From Multifurca ochricompacta (taxonomy: Eukaryota > Basidiomycota > Agaricomycetes > Russulales > Russulaceae), in NCBI GenBank assembly GCA_022496185.1, contig WTXG01000165.1:18920-82919 (forward strand): a stretch of 64,000 nt of DNA. The letters are read 5' to 3'. Below, in pieces: positions 11,554-23,200 of the stretch. The notes beneath the pieces are model-generated. The model searched no databases, had not been told where the DNA came from, and saw nothing but the letters and a program-made list of their open reading frames with translations. The position numbers were made by a program, and so were the translations under genes. Each line of letters begins with the position of its first letter. Position 1 is the stretch's first letter.

Positions 11554-13430
11554 AAAAGAGTTTGGGGGTGACAATGCCAAATTTTTTCTTTTTCTTTTTC
11601 CGTTTACTTTTGTTTGGTACCGCAGGCAAAGCTTTCGCGCTTTCTATTTTCTTATTTTATTTGCTTGCTAGTGGTAGGGTAGAGTAAGTATTGGAAACAA
11701 AGTAAAGTTGGGAAATAATAGTGATGCATGGCATAGTGCATTCCGTAGTATGGGCCCAAAGGGGTTCTACCGTCGCATGCGATCTGCTTACAACTATTCA
11801 GCATTGATACGTATAACTATAACTATGGCTATAACAAGAACAAGTTGGTAGTGATATTTCGTTTCGAATGTGGCATCCAGGTCGTCAGGCAAAAGCAAAA
11901 ACTCGAACCGGCATGACCCCGGGAAAGAAAATATCTCGATTCCTTGAACCTGGACTTTGACTTTTCTTTTAAATTCGTCTTAAATGCCTCGATACTCCAT
12001 ACTACCTGCCGGAGTTTTCGAATGCAAAGCAAAGAAAAAGAAAAAGAGCCAACAAAAGGTTTCTAATGGCCATGCCAGTGTACCCATAATAAGTCCCGCT
12101 AGGGGGGGAGAGCTCTTTTCGTTTGTCAGTGTTCAGTTCCAAAGTTCTACTATTGGTTTTCCCCCGTTTCTTTGTTAATCATACCTCATGTTTTATATAT
12201 GACAGAAAACAAATGTTGATTGATACCGCACTGGATCCTTCGCGTCACGTGTTACTCAGACAGAAAGAAGAGATGACTGCTTGATGGATGGAGATACAAG
12301 CAGCTTACCACCTCCACTGCCATGCACTTTGCCATAGGCCATGTGTTCATTGCCGAATACACTGAGTGCTTCCACCCTGCTGTACGGATCCAATCCGCGG
12401 TGAGTGCGAGGCAAAGTGTTCCCGAGAGGAGAGAGGTAGAAAGGTGGAAGAGAGCAATGAAGGAGGATGTATTGTGCTTGAACTGTTGTGAATCTACTGC
12501 TTGCTGGTTCTGTTTGCACTTGATGTCATCAAGAAGTTCTTTAGCACACAAAAGAAAGATAGAAAGGGAGAGAAATGCTGTTTGATTTCTGCTTCTGTTG
12601 GCTCACTGGCTGGTCTACTACAAGCATTGTATGTACCATTATATACTTGCAGAGAGACCTAGTTATGAAGCAGAAACAGGGTTAATTAGGATTGAAAGAA
12701 GACAAGTGAGATGAAGCCAGGCAATAAAGGTGGAGAGGTAGGTGGAGAGGTGAAAACCTGACGATTAAGACGGGGAGGTAGTGAAACTGGTTTAAGGAAT
12801 GGACGGGCATGCGGCCCGGAATGCAAATGTTCTGATAAAAGATATGCACGAAACTAGATCATAAGTGCTCTAATTCAGGGTTCGTAATGAAAAAGGAGAG
12901 GTTATAGATGGAGGTTTCATGCTCAACGTCCGAGCCATCCTTACATCGGTATAAGTATATTACAATGTCCACTTAAGTTCGTCTTGCACCGGCAACACCG
13001 GTCACCTCTGATCCGGTTCGGCCTACTCTGATCCGTTCCCAGCTCAACAGTCTGTGGGCAATTTACTGGTGAGTATTGGGTTGGTAAAAAAGTACCTATT
13101 TTTTCCGCAACCCTAATGCCGGGCCGCCATCTCCGGTATCAATATGCTGCGTGATGCTTTGCGTCTACTCACTCCCCCCCCACCACTAAGCCAGCTACAG
13201 GGAGCCTTTCTTTAGCTGTTACATGTATTACTTTCGTTACTCCCTTATTATGGCGAATGGGTAGTCTCTGCAAAAAACTCTTCCTGCATGCTTCCTGCAG
13301 GCATGAGGCTGGATTTCCGTGCGAAGGGGCATGGCCTACATCTCTCAATGAACTCGTGCAATAATCCCGCCCTTGTCGTCCAAATCATCTCTATTGGCTA
13401 CTAGCTACCTTGGAACAAACCATACATACT
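11554..13430. repeat. IML2 downstream region, parts of which recur in the array
   Basis: No gene. Segment 11554-12250 (with CTTGAACCTGGACTTTGAC and ATATATGACAGAAAACAAAT) recurs at about 18040-18500 and 27710-28180. Segment 12300-12960 recurs at about 24880-25560, and part of it is inverted near 27530-27572. Segment 13140-13430, with TTATTATGGCGAATGGG, precedes every zinc-finger copy (18630, 23270, 28340). Confidence 0.75.
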
Positions 13431-13568
13431 TTTTAACGGTACGTGGCTGGATCCGACGTGAAGATGATTTTTGCCTGAAAATCTGGTCGTACGGTGATTC
13501 GTGTTTCTTCAACACATGCAATAAAGCCTCCCCCCGAGCCACATGAAATCCAGACACAGGTCACACTG

Positions 13569-14481
13569 CTATTTTGGCTCATGCTTGTCTCTATTGTGTC
13601 GGTTGAGGCTCTGTTGCTGCTTGTAACGGGAACCACATGATGAGCACTTAAATGGATTCCCAACAGTTTCCTTCCTCTTTGCGCCTCGATTCTGCGGGAG
13701 AGCACCTTTCAGGGAGGGCGGTGTGGTATAGACTGGGACAGGTTGGGCAGGTCGCCGGGTGTCGACTGTGAAGTAGTAGTCGTTGAGGGCCTGTGATGGT
13801 GCTTTCGGGACAGGGATACGGTCCGGAAGGATGCCTCCAGTCTCTGGAGCCATGAATGGCTGGAAAGGTGCGTCTGGCATGGGTTGGACAGTTTGCTGGG
13901 TGTCTACGTCGAAGCAGTAGTCTTTGAGACCCTCTGATGATGCTTTCGGGACAGGGAAATCGCCCGGAAGGATACCTTCAGTCTCTAGAACCATGAATGG
14001 CGGCAAAGGTGCGTCTCCGATAGAGGTCTGATTATTCTATCAGCACCAGTAAGTTCCGTACCAACTTGGAAATAAATAAATTTTAACGTACCTCGTAGCG
14101 CTCGAAAAGCTCTGTTGAGGGCAGATAATATTGAGGGTCAGAAATCCCAAAATCTTTGAATTCCAACAGTGACATCTCCTGCATGAGTTCTTCGACAGGT
14201 AGATTATCCTCTGCGGAATATGTGGGTTGGTTGTCTATAGTCCCCTGCAGCAAGTGATTTTATTCGTACGTCCTACTCTCGAATTAGTAGGAAATTGAAC
14301 TCACCTGAACAGGGTTCATATTAGGGATATCAATGGAAAGCGGGTACCGGAAATATTTATGGGTTTCTGATGCCGCTATCTGGGGCGTTAGGGAGTGGTG
14401 AAGTGTGTCCACCCTGGTGTGGTAGGAAGAACTCCTAGGGACACATTCCCTTATAACTTCTGAGGTTGGATGGGGTGCCAT
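13569..14481 (-). CDS. C2H2 zinc-finger gene, copy A (second finger lost)
   Basis: Exons 14305-14481, 14092-14244 and 13569-14027 give 262 aa. Exon 3 holds two copies of a segment of about 45 residues with PVPKA(P/S)S, followed by KGALPQNRGAKRKE and a finger of pattern C-x2-C-x12-H-x4-H (KCSSCGSRY...RHNRDKH). A TAG stop falls right after HEPK, where copies B-D read on into a second finger; matching sequence QCDLCLDFMW lies beyond the stop, so copy A is truncated. The start also differs: the ATG used by the other copies is GTG here, so translation may begin at ATG 14481 (MAPHPTSEV). DNA binding is likely from the finger; the target and role are unknown. Confidence 0.75.
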
Positions 14482-15226
14482 TGGCGACTTTATGTTTTCT
14501 TTGTGGGTACGGAATAGGCCTTAGATTTTTCTGCAATAGAAAACTGCGAACGCTATTCCATTCAGACCTACAGTCCTTAGTCTTTTAATCAAAGTAGTGT
14601 AAGAGGCACCCTTAGGTCAGTAGTGTACGATCGCGAGACCGTATGAGTTCGTTGCGGAGAAAGGTTCCGCGAGAAGAGGGAAAGAGAAGAAGATGCTGAA
14701 GTCGTCGAAAGTGCTGATACGCCGAAATGCTTGATATGCCGAAATGCGTCGATATGTCGAATGCGTCGAAGGCTTGCTGGCTTTGGCTGTTTGCTGGCTT
14801 TTGCTGGCTTGCTGGCTTTGCTGCTGCTGGGTCCGCTGACCTTGGGCTTGTCGTCGTCGTGATGGTTGCTTTAGCACTCAAAAGGAGAAAGAGAGAGAGA
14901 GAATGACCGTAGATTGCGCTTCTGCTCGGTGGTCCTACTACAAGCAAGTATGTACCTTTAAATACCTGTAGAGAGACCTAAGAGAAGGGCGGTGATGAAG
15001 TAGAATTTGTGAAGAAAGAGGTTAAAGCCTGAGAGGCGAGATGAAGAAAGCAATTAGGATGAAAAGGAATGAACGGGAAGGCGGCCCGGAACGCAAGCAG
15101 TCTAAAGATAATGTTTCGTGCTATGTATCGATCGCATTTATATCGTATCAGAGACAGTCAGAAACTAAGGTCGAATTAACGTCAGAATGTTTTATTAGCA
15201 GAAATTATAATGAAGAAAGCGAACTG
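14482..15226. other. intergenic within the array
   Basis: No gene supported. Contains GCTGGCTTTGCTG-type simple repeats near 14770-14830. The stretch 14930-15110 (TACTACAAGCAAGTATGTACC; GAACGGGAAGGCGGCCCGGAA) resembles 12610-12830 and 25200-25420, a dispersed repeat. Confidence 0.5.
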
Positions 15227-15242
15227 GTCCAGCCAGAAGTGG

Positions 15243-16955
15243 TTTTTTTTTTTTTTTTTTTTTTTTGAAATCAACTTTATTACGCGCTTCAGCCAGACAG
15301 ACAAATCGCGCGGTTACTACAGGGACATAGTAACTACTGTAGGAAGGGACAAATGCCCTGGAGGTAGTGGGTGGGAAACCCTAAGGGAAAACCCGGGGTT
15401 GTAGTACGTGGAAGACCCAGAGTGACCAGGACCCCCACCCTGAAGGGGTGGGGAAAAGGAAGATGTAAAATAAAAGTGGGGACGGCTAGGCGCATTTGCC
15501 AGGTCCAGACCCCGTGTGCCATCATGGTCGAGACCCAACCAATCAGTTCAGTGAAAGTCCGAAACACAAAAGTGACAATTAAAAAAAGAAAAAGTGCCGC
15601 TAGGCGGCGGGTGTGGGGGCCGGGACAGCCGGCTTCTTGACGCGGGGCGGCTTCTTCCAACGACGGACCGCACCAGCATGCCCAAAGGCATAGAGGGTGC
15701 GCTGGGCCAAGAGGCCTGCCAGCGCTGCACCATCCGGGTCCTCGAAGGCCACCACCACAGAGGAAGTGGAGCCAGGGAGGAGGGTGGAGGGGGCGCGGAC
15801 CCAGGAGGGGAGGGCCGTCACTTTGAGCGCCCTGTACACTGGATTCTCACGACCCAGGGCCTCATGGCAGGCCTGGGGAGAATGTGCCCCAGTGTGCGGG
15901 GTCACGCCAGTAGCAAGGCCGTTGATGGTCACCCGGGACCACCGAACGTTCGGGCGGGAGGAGGGGGTAAGTGGCTGGCCCATCACCGACAAGAAGGGAC
16001 CTAGCAGAGAGGTGAGGAGGGGTTGTGCAGAGAGGAGGTTTGCCTCTGAGACATCGGGCCCGGCCGTAAGAACCAGGTTCTTCTTCGGTGTCCACCGCGC
16101 GGCAGACAGAGAGACCTGGGTCCCAGACCCAGACAGCTCAGAGTTCAAGAATGAAACAATAGCCCCAGGGGGCTTGCACACAAATGGCGGGTCAGAAATG
16201 TCCTGCACAGAACCAGGAAAGACCACCAGAGAGGGTCTCGCATGCCTCTTGGCGGCAGCAGCGTAGGATGAAGGGGGGGAGGGGGTGGGGGCAGCAGGGG
16301 TAGTGGGGGCAGGAGGGGGTGCAGGGGAGGGGGCCGGGGCAGAGGGCTTGGCCTTGGCCTTGGGGGCTTTGGCTGGGGCGACCTGGGCAGGGGCCTGGGC
16401 GGGTGGAGCAGGAGGGGTCTGGGCCGGGGCCTTACCTTTCTTGGAAGGGCCTGGGGCGGGAGCCAGAGGAGGAGGAGCAGCAGGAGGGGGGGGCACTGGC
16501 TGGACGCCAGCAGAAAGCCTGTCAAACCTCTTAGAAAGAGCCGCCATCATCCCCATGAGGGGGAGCAGCAGGTCATTGTGGAGGGCGCGGGCAGAAAGGG
16601 CAGGATCAGGAGGGAAGGCAGAGTGGAAAGCAGCCACAAAGTCTGGATCATGCTGCGCATAGGAGTGGAGGAGGGAGGGGCCCCCAGGAGTAGGGGAGTA
16701 ATGGAAGAAGTCATGGAGGTGGCCATGGAGAGTATGGACATATGAGTCATCATCCCCAGGGAAGGAAGCCTCAGCCTCAACCATCCCATCATAAAGTTGG
16801 GAGATGGCTGAGGTGAGAACCTGGGCAGGAGAAGGGGGGGGTGGGGGAGGGGGCTCAGAAAGAGCAGCAAAGCGATTGGACATGTGAGGCAACTCAATCA
16901 GCAAATTAACACAAAAACCAAAGGTAATGGTGGTGGTAAGCGGTCAAGAAGGGAT
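15243..16955 (-). mobile_element. ORF1-only LINE (non-LTR retrotransposon) derivative
   Basis: Flanked by a perfect 17-bp direct repeat, GTCCAGCCAGAAGTGGT (15227-15243 and 16956-16972; the last T may belong to the tail). It ends in a run of about 24 A on the minus strand. From 5' to 3' it has a leader of about 72 nt, one intact ORF, and a 3' UTR whose terminal part (ending near TTACGCGCTTCAG) matches LINE 3' ends at 26.85, 39.43 and 45.43 kb. No reverse transcriptase is present. The target duplication and tail show it moved by target-primed reverse transcription, so the enzyme probably came from a full-length relative. This resembles mammalian HAL1 half-LINEs in design. Confidence 0.85.
15600..16883 (-). 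CDS. LINE ORF1 (gag-like) protein
   Basis: 427 codons from ATG 16883 (MSNRFAALSEPPP) to a stop at 15600, with no break. The N-terminal third is mixed and acidic, with HGHLHDFFHY. The middle (about residues 135-210) is a Pro/Ala/Lys-rich linker with a strong strand bias. The C-terminal half, beginning around KRHARPSLVVFPG, is better ordered and ends in basic RRWKKPPRVKKP. ORF1 proteins of fungal Tad/L1-like elements bind element RNA; that role is inferred here from position and composition. No CCHC knuckle is visible. Apparent ORFs on the opposite strand are low-complexity shadows. Confidence 0.75.
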   Translation of the reverse strand: MSNRFAALSEPPPPPPPSPAQVLTSAISQLYDGMVEAEASFPGDDDSYVHTLHGHLHDFFHYSPTPGGPSLLHSYAQHDPDFVAAFHSAFPPDPALSARALHNDLLLPLMGMMAALSKRFDRLSAGVQPVPPPPAAPPPLAPAPGPSKKGKAPAQTPPAPPAQAPAQVAPAKAPKAKAKPSAPAPSPAPPPAPTTPAAPTPSPPSSYAAAAKRHARPSLVVFPGSVQDISDPPFVCKPPGAIVSFLNSELSGSGTQVSLSAARWTPKKNLVLTAGPDVSEANLLSAQPLLTSLLGPFLSVMGQPLTPSSRPNVRWSRVTINGLATGVTPHTGAHSPQACHEALGRENPVYRALKVTALPSWVRAPSTLLPGSTSSVVVAFEDPDGAALAGLLAQRTLYAFGHAGAVRRWKKPPRVKKPAVPAPTPAA

Positions 16956-16972
16956 GTCCAGCCAGAAGTGGT

Positions 16973-17680
16973 GACATTCGAGAGAGAGTGGATTGAAGGC
17001 GTGAGGAGGTAATGCGGGCCGGAGTGGATGGTTTCGGGCTCAGAGCTCACGCTATTCCTACAGTAGGGAAATCGGGAAATCGGGCACAGACGATCAGAGG
17101 GTACACGCCATGCTTGATGTGCGTGGATCAACGTGGGCCAGATCGTGCCATTAACCCGTATTGATGCTGTCCCAAAAAGAATTTATGACTTGTCCTCGAG
17201 TCCGCAAAGAGTGGTAATTAAGGAAATTTAAATAGGGCGTGCCTGGGCGTCACCTGGGTTCTAGGAGATTAAGTCGTGAGTGCCAGGAAGGAGCCTAAAG
17301 ACTTAATCAATATATTCGCGAATGGAAATCTCCATTTCAATCCAGCGGCGGCGAGGCCCCTTGCCTTCTTGGTGCCTTAAAGAGGCGGCATCAGACGTCC
17401 CGTCTATGGCTAGTAGCTATAAATCCCTGTGCCACGTTTTCGATGGGTGCCACAAGCTGCGAACGGAAACCAAAGTTGAAATTCTATCTTTTTGTTTTTT
17501 GAGTGCTCCGAGGCAGGTGGCACTAAGGCATATGGAATAACGTTGTACAAGGTTCCAAAGTATAAACATGCAAAACGCGCGCGCTAAGATACATGGGTTG
17601 TGAGTAAATCTGAGTTCGTTTTTAAAAAGGTCATTGGGAGCGGTAAGCGTGTGACTGAGAGACAGAAGATTTTCATTTTT
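16973..17680. repeat. unit markers between LINE and URI-like fragment
   Basis: No gene. Carries the TATGACTTGTCCTCGAGTC marker near 17186 and the GCTATAAATCCCTGTGCCACG marker near 17417, both repeated in the later units. Confidence 0.6.
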
Positions 17681-17960
17681 ATTGCGCCTCAGCTCGATGC
17701 TACGCTTTGAAGCGTGTCAGAGTTGTGGGTGGTGTTGGAACTGGTTTTTGCTCTATCACCCTGTCATTCATCGGTAGTACTCTCAAAGGGAGCTTCCCGG
17801 AACTGGAACCAGAGGGTAACACTTCATTTTCATCACCAGCCATGCCATTAGCTAGGTCGCTGCCACCCTCCCGCGAATCCCCGCCCTGAGCGGGAATCCG
17901 AGGCGGGGCGGCCTAGTCGGCGACCTTGTAATTGTGGGCCTTTCTGTGGGCCTTTCTTTG
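17680..17960 (-). pseudogene. URI-like C-terminal fragment 1
   Basis: Short, decayed copy of the C-terminal coding end seen in full at 22155-22787: GGTAACACTTCATTTTCATCACCAGCC and GGAACTGGAACC blocks match, with point changes and loss of the upstream part. Ends against an IML2 3' fragment. Confidence 0.6.
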
Positions 17961-17964
17961 AAGA

Positions 17965-18075
17965 GGAGATGGCTGTTGGAGAGTCAAATCGCGATGTTGC
18001 ATGATGAGATTGTGCTCAAGCGTGAGTTTCTCGGTATTGGGTTTGGTGACAATGAACAGAAAGAAACAAGATTCC
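17965..18075 (+). pseudogene. IML2 3' end fragment 1
   Basis: Reads ESQIAMLHDEIVLKREFLGIG, against [21 protein letters not shown] at the end of the intact IML2 (11485-11545). The downstream noncoding sequence is also copied, to about 18500. It has no promoter or N-terminal part, so it is a duplication remnant. Confidence 0.85.
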
Positions 18076-18926
18076 AAATTTTTATTTTTCTTATTCCCGT
18101 TTTGTTTCTGGTTTATTTTATTATTTTATTTCGATGCTTGCTAGAATAAGAGTAGTGGAAACAAATAGTGTGGGAAATAATTGTGAGACTCTGAGCCAAC
18201 CGATTCCTTGAACTTGGACTTTGACTTCCGAATGCCTCATTCCTTCAATCCCCCACTTCATACCGTTTTCGAACGCACAAAAAAAATAAACAACAGCCAA
18301 GTCAAGCTCTCCCATGGCCATGTACCCGTAATGAGTACCGCTGAGGGTTTTTTTTTTTTTTTTTCATTTTTCAGTGTTCAGTTCCACCGTTTCCTCTATA
18401 TCAGGCCTCATTTAATTTTATCACCGTCACCTTTTTTGTATATGACAGAAAACAAATACCGACTGAAACGAATTGGCACTCCACTAGACCTTCGTACCCT
18501 TGACCCCGACGTGTCGCTCTCACGGAGAAAGATGGGATGACTGGGCGATAGACGGAGGCACGGAAATCACACGTCAAACTAGCTCTCTTATCAGTTGCCA
18601 ATCTCGTCCAAGTCTAGGAAATTTGTGAAGGGTTTGCGCCTACTCACTCCCAACAGCACTCAGCCAGCCACGACCATATCAGGGCACCTTTCTTTGGATG
18701 CTACGCGCATTACCTGCGTTACTCCCTTATTATTGCGAATGGGTAGTCTCTGCAAGCAACTCTTCCTGCATGCTTGCTTCCTGCAGGTATGAGGCTGGAT
18801 TTCCCTGCGAAAGGGAATGGCCTACATTTCTCTCTCACTGGACTCGTTCAATAAATCCCGCCCTTGTCATCCAAATCATCTCTGTTGGCTACTAGCTACC
18901 TTGGAACAAACCATACATACTTTTCA

Positions 18927-20073
18927 CTAGTACCCCCACCCGTAGCTAGACCCGACGTGAAGACAGTACGGCTGGTGGCTCAATGTCGACAGGGTCTCTT
19001 CTTCAATTGAAAATATAGTGGTACAGCGATGCGTGTTCCTTCCTGACATGCTTTTTGTATATATAACGCCTCCCCCGGGCCACATGAAATCCAGACACAG
19101 GTCACACCGCTCTTTTGGCTCATGCTTGTCTCTATTGTGTCGGTTGAGGCCCTGTTGCTGCTTGTGACAGGAACCACATGATGAGCATTTAAATGATTTC
19201 CCAGAAGTCTCTTTCCTCTTTGCGCCTCGCTTCTGCGGGAGAGCACCTTTCAGGGAGGGCAGCGTGGTACAGACTGGGTCATGTTGGGCAGGTCGCTGGG
19301 TGTCGACTGGGAAGTCGTAGTCGTCGAGACCCTGTGATGGTGCTTTCTGGACAGGGAAACCGTCAGGAAGGATGTCTTCAGTCTCTGGAACCATGAGTTG
19401 CTGAAAACCTGCGTCTGGGATCGGTTGGACAATTCGCTGGGTGCCTGCGTCGAAGCAGTAGTCGTTGAGGGCCTGTGATGGTGCTTTCGGGACTGGGAAA
19501 CGGTCCGGAAGGAAGCCTCCAGTCCCTATAACTATGAATAGCTGCAAACGTGCGTCTGGGACGGGTTGGACAATTCGCTGGGTGTCTACGTCGAAGCAGT
19601 AGTCGTTGAGACCCTCTGATGGTGCTTTCAGGACAGGGAAATCGTTCGGAATGAACCCTCCAGTCTCTGGAACCGCGTCCCCAATAGAGGTCTGATACTT
19701 CTATCAGCACCAGTAAGTTCCGTACCAACTCGTAAAAAATTATATTTTGACGTACCTCATAGCGCTCGAAAAGCTCTGTTGAGGGCAGATAATATTGAGG
19801 GTCAGAAATCCCAAAATCTCTGAATTCCAACAGTGATCTCTCCTGCATGAGTTCTTCGACAGGTGGATTATCCTCTGCGGTATATGTGGGTTGGTTGTCT
19901 ATAGTCCCCTGCAGCAGGTGATTTTATTCGTACGTCCTACTCGAATTAGTAGGAATTGAACTCACTTGAACAGAATTTATATTAGGTATATCAATGGAAA
20001 GCGGGTGCCGGAAATATTTACGGGATTCTGGAGTCGCTATCTGGGGCGTTATGGAGTGGTGAAGTGTGTTCAT
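18927..20073 (-). pseudogene. C2H2 zinc-finger gene, copy B (frameshift in second finger)
   Basis: Exons 19966-20073 and 19756-19908, then exon 3 from 19691. Start ATG 20073 gives MNTLHHSITPQI, the start shared with C and D. Exon 3 has three copies of the repeated segment, then KGALPQKRGAKRKE and an intact first finger (KCSSCGSCH...RHNRDKH). The second finger starts correctly (RCDLCLDFMW), but a 1-nt deletion in the G-run near 19075 shifts the frame, so the closing YKKHVLKKH is lost. Reading continues out of frame to a stop at 18927. Probably not a full two-finger protein, although the first finger could still be made. Confidence 0.72.
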
Positions 20074-22154
20074 CCTGGTGGGATAGGAAGTACTCCTAGG
20101 GACACTTTAAAGTATCAGAACGGAACTTATATCTTCTGACCATGCTTACCTCCCCGTAGTTCGATGAGTGCCATTGGCGCCTGTCTTAGTTCTTGACGTT
20201 CCCGTTGTGGGTACGTAAAAGTCGAAAGAATCTGAAGAGCGCTGATGGACCTTGGCCCTGACCGAGTTTTACTCCAATAGGGGAACGGGGGTATCCTGTA
20301 TAGACAGCACTACAGTCCTAACCTTTTTTAATGAGGGTGATTGGGCACCGACTTTGCAGGGTCTTGCAAGTCACGATGCTCGAAACGCGTCCCCGCACAA
20401 TGTTTGCCTCAAAGGAGCCCGGGACTGGATTCTCGCCGTCCTGGGCGTGGAGGGTGTGTGGTCATCGAATTTGCCGCGGAGGCTTTCCCGAGGGCTAGGA
20501 CTAGTGTAATAGGCGCTCTGGAAGTCTGTGCCAGGGCGGGTGCCGAGCGTTGCCGGGATCCCTTTACTTAATATGGACGGTCTCACTTGCGTGGTAGATC
20601 TCTTACTTACTAACCTTTTCATGTGGTTCATTTCAATGTAAATTACTGGGGTATTTACGACCACTCTTACTTGTAGTAGCTGCACACGGAATATAAATTG
20701 GATTTAAAAAAAATGAAGTTCCAGTTCCACTTTTCACACTCAGAAGCATCTCAACCACTATTTGTTGACACGGTATGTGCCGCACGGTGGTAACTCGGCA
20801 GGTTGTGTCACTTGAGCTCAGGGCTTCTTGGGTTCAATCCCCAATCTGGCCATTTCTTTTCTGGTGTCCATGCTCCGTAAAAATAAAAATAAAAAAAATC
20901 GCGCGGACCGGATCAGAGAAGTTGTCGGTATAAGTGCTGGTCATGATTAGTATCTAAAATATCTTACGACTATAGCATGCACTCTTTACGGATTCAAGGC
21001 TCGTTTCTCTATGTTTTTTGACCATTCATAACTGAAGTGAGTATCGACTTAGGTTATCTTTGCCTCGTGTGTAGCTGACATTCAGTTATTACTGTATTTA
21101 ATTTCTTTTACCCATCCCGTTTAGGTGGTAAAGTCTAATCAAATCTATAATTTTGACTATTACAAAAAAGAATTGATGACTTGTATCCGATGAGTAGTGA
21201 TCGGACACGGGAAAGAATACATCATAATTAAGGAGGCGAGAAGCCCGGGCGGTCATGTGAAGACGTAAAACCGATCAAATAGAAATCTCGGTCAGGGCGT
21301 GCCTGAGCGTCACCTTCTCATCTCTAAAGGGTTATAGTGGCGGTGCCCTCCACACTCGGCTTCTTCCGGGATCGCCTTGTGTGAAGTGCGTGCCCGAGCC
21401 GAATATAATTTTTGGGCGCACCCATTGGGGGTCGGTCTTGTGACTCTTTGTGATGTTGTACTTACGAGCTCGTTACTGAGGGTTTTCCCCACCACTCTAG
21501 AATGTCACTTTTGTCTTTATGAGTTTCAGATTAGTTACTACTGTCTTCATCCCTCATGTAGATTGTCAAGTATTGTGCACATAGACTACATAAAAGGGGC
21601 TGTAGAGTAGCCCCAAGAATTCATCCTGTTCAAGAAACATCCCTGTCCGTCGCTTCATCGCTCGCGCTACCCCGTTCGACTCTATATTCTCTCTAGCTAG
21701 TGGCTATAAAGCCGATGCCACATTTTCGATGAGCCAAAATCACGGCCACAAAGCTGCGAACAGGAAGCAAAGTTGAAACTTTCAAATTGATCATTTTGTT
21801 CTTTGAGAGTGCCAAAAGCAGGTGGCACTAAAGCATGCAGAATAACCCGACACTGTACAAACCAAGAACATATAAAAAGAAAAGAGTGACTCCAATCAGG
21901 ACCGTGTACTTAATTTTGAGGCTGAGCATCGCAGAGGAGGCTTGCTCGCGTGCGTGTACATTGTGCGTTGTTGTAAAGTATACCAAAGCTGCTATCGTGG
22001 TGAAAAAAAACAAACAATCAAACACGCAAAACGCGCGCGCTAAGATACATGATTTGTGTCTGAGTTCTGCTTTTTTTTTCTCTTTCTCTTGTCTTATATA
22101 TAGTTTTTAGAAAGGTAAGTGGGAGTGGTAAGCGTGGGACATTAGATTTCATTT
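20074..22154. other. intergenic with unit markers and a unit-specific insertion
   Basis: No gene recognised. Compared with the unit at 29.9 kb, about 200 bp of GC-richer DNA (20371-20570) sits between GGGTCTTGCA and ATGGACGGTCTC. The following 20572-20730 is nearly identical to 29955-30110. A tRNA-like remnant lies at 20795-20863 (TTGGGTTCAATCCCCAA). Markers of the next unit start near 21173 and 21700. Confidence 0.6.
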
Positions 22155-23200
22155 TTATTGAGCCTCAGCTCGATGCTGTGCTTTCAAGCGTGTCACTGTC
22201 GACAGTGGTATTGGAACTGGTTTGCGCTCTATCACCCTGTCATTCGTCGGTAGTGCTCTCTGAGGGGGCTTCCTGGAACTGGAACCAGAGGGTAACACCT
22301 CATTTTCATCACCGGCCATGTCGCTGCCACTCTCCCGCGAATCCCCGCCATGAGCGGGAATCCGCAGCGGGGCGGCCTTGTCGGTGATCTTGAATTGTGG
22401 GCCGTTCTGTGAAGATGTAATGACGGCTGCCGGTGAGGGTTGTCGTCGTGCTGGCTCGCCAGTGTCCGTGGTAGTGGGGGGTGGACCGTAGACGAACTCG
22501 AGGGCAGCAATTTCTGCTGCACCGGCGTTGGTCACTTCTCCACGGCGCAACGCGTTCATGAACTCGCGCACGCGCGCGTTTTCTTCGCCACTCCCCTCCT
22601 CATTTTCGCTGTCACTATCACTGCCTACCAGCCGGTCACCTTCGAGCTGGCCCGTGCACACCGCGCGGCGTAGTGTGCCGCTCGAGCTGGGCAGCAAGGA
22701 GGACCCGAGTGAGAGAGAGGTAGACTGAGGAGTAGACGAAACTACTCGCGTGCCGTAGGCTTGAGTGAGTGGGTTGAGGCCCTGCAAGAGTGGCCTCTAG
22801 GGGACTTCCTGATTCAGCGGTAAGCGCCTCCGTTTAGCTTGTATGCCAAGAGGGACAAGAGAAAGAGAAAATGAAGTGTGACACTTGCCTCTTGTTCCCA
22901 TTTGTCGTCTTCGCCGGCAAGTTTATGGGTATGTGCAGACATGGAGCAGGCAGCGTCAGCACCGCTGGTATTGCGCTTCTCAAAGTAAGCGAGAGCGATC
23001 TCTCGCTGGTGCTGCAGTGTGTCGATGTCAAATTCATATTCTGACACGTGATCACCTGGAGTCTCGTCCTTTTCCTCGTCCTCATCCTCGTGCTCGCCGT
23101 CATCATCACTTCGGGAGTATTTAGGGCCAGGAGACGCGATCGTATCCGAGTGGATTTCACCCTCACTATCGTATTTTATTGGGACGGGAGAGGAAGGGTT
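22155..23200 (-). pseudogene. URI-like C-terminal fragment 2 (longest)
   Basis: Two coding blocks on the minus strand. The upstream block (about 23200-22890) reads SNPSSPVPIKYDSEGEIHSD, then an acidic run and EYEFDIDTLQHQREIALAY, up to a GTGTCA donor after KWEQEA. The downstream block to the stop at 22155 contains EFMNALRRGEVTNAGAAEIAA and ends VIERKPVPIPLSTVTRLKAQH, reminiscent of the DUF3835 tail of URI-type (RPB5-interacting prefoldin-like) proteins. The blocks do not join in frame by an obvious intron (a TAG precedes the second), and the prefoldin N-terminus is absent. Family assignment is moderate; the complete source gene is not in the window. Confidence 0.55.

Noticed and set aside
12240..12600. 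Open frames at 12252-12585 on both strands
   Set aside because: They lie in a module repeated at 24.9 kb, where the frames are not conserved.
14612..14947. Gln/Ser-rich minus-strand reading near copy A
   Set aside because: Simple GCTGGCTTTGCTG repeats; lies in a dispersed repeat region and has no counterpart in the other units.
16145..16662. Open frames opposite to LINE ORF1 (Gly/Ala-rich and Leu/Pro-rich)
   Set aside because: Shadows of the Pro/Ala-rich linker of ORF1; no starts or homology of their own.
21310..22110. Short ORFs in the 21.3-22.1 kb stretch
   Set aside because: Unit-marker DNA; the homologous stretches at 26.1 and 31.1 kb do not keep the frames.
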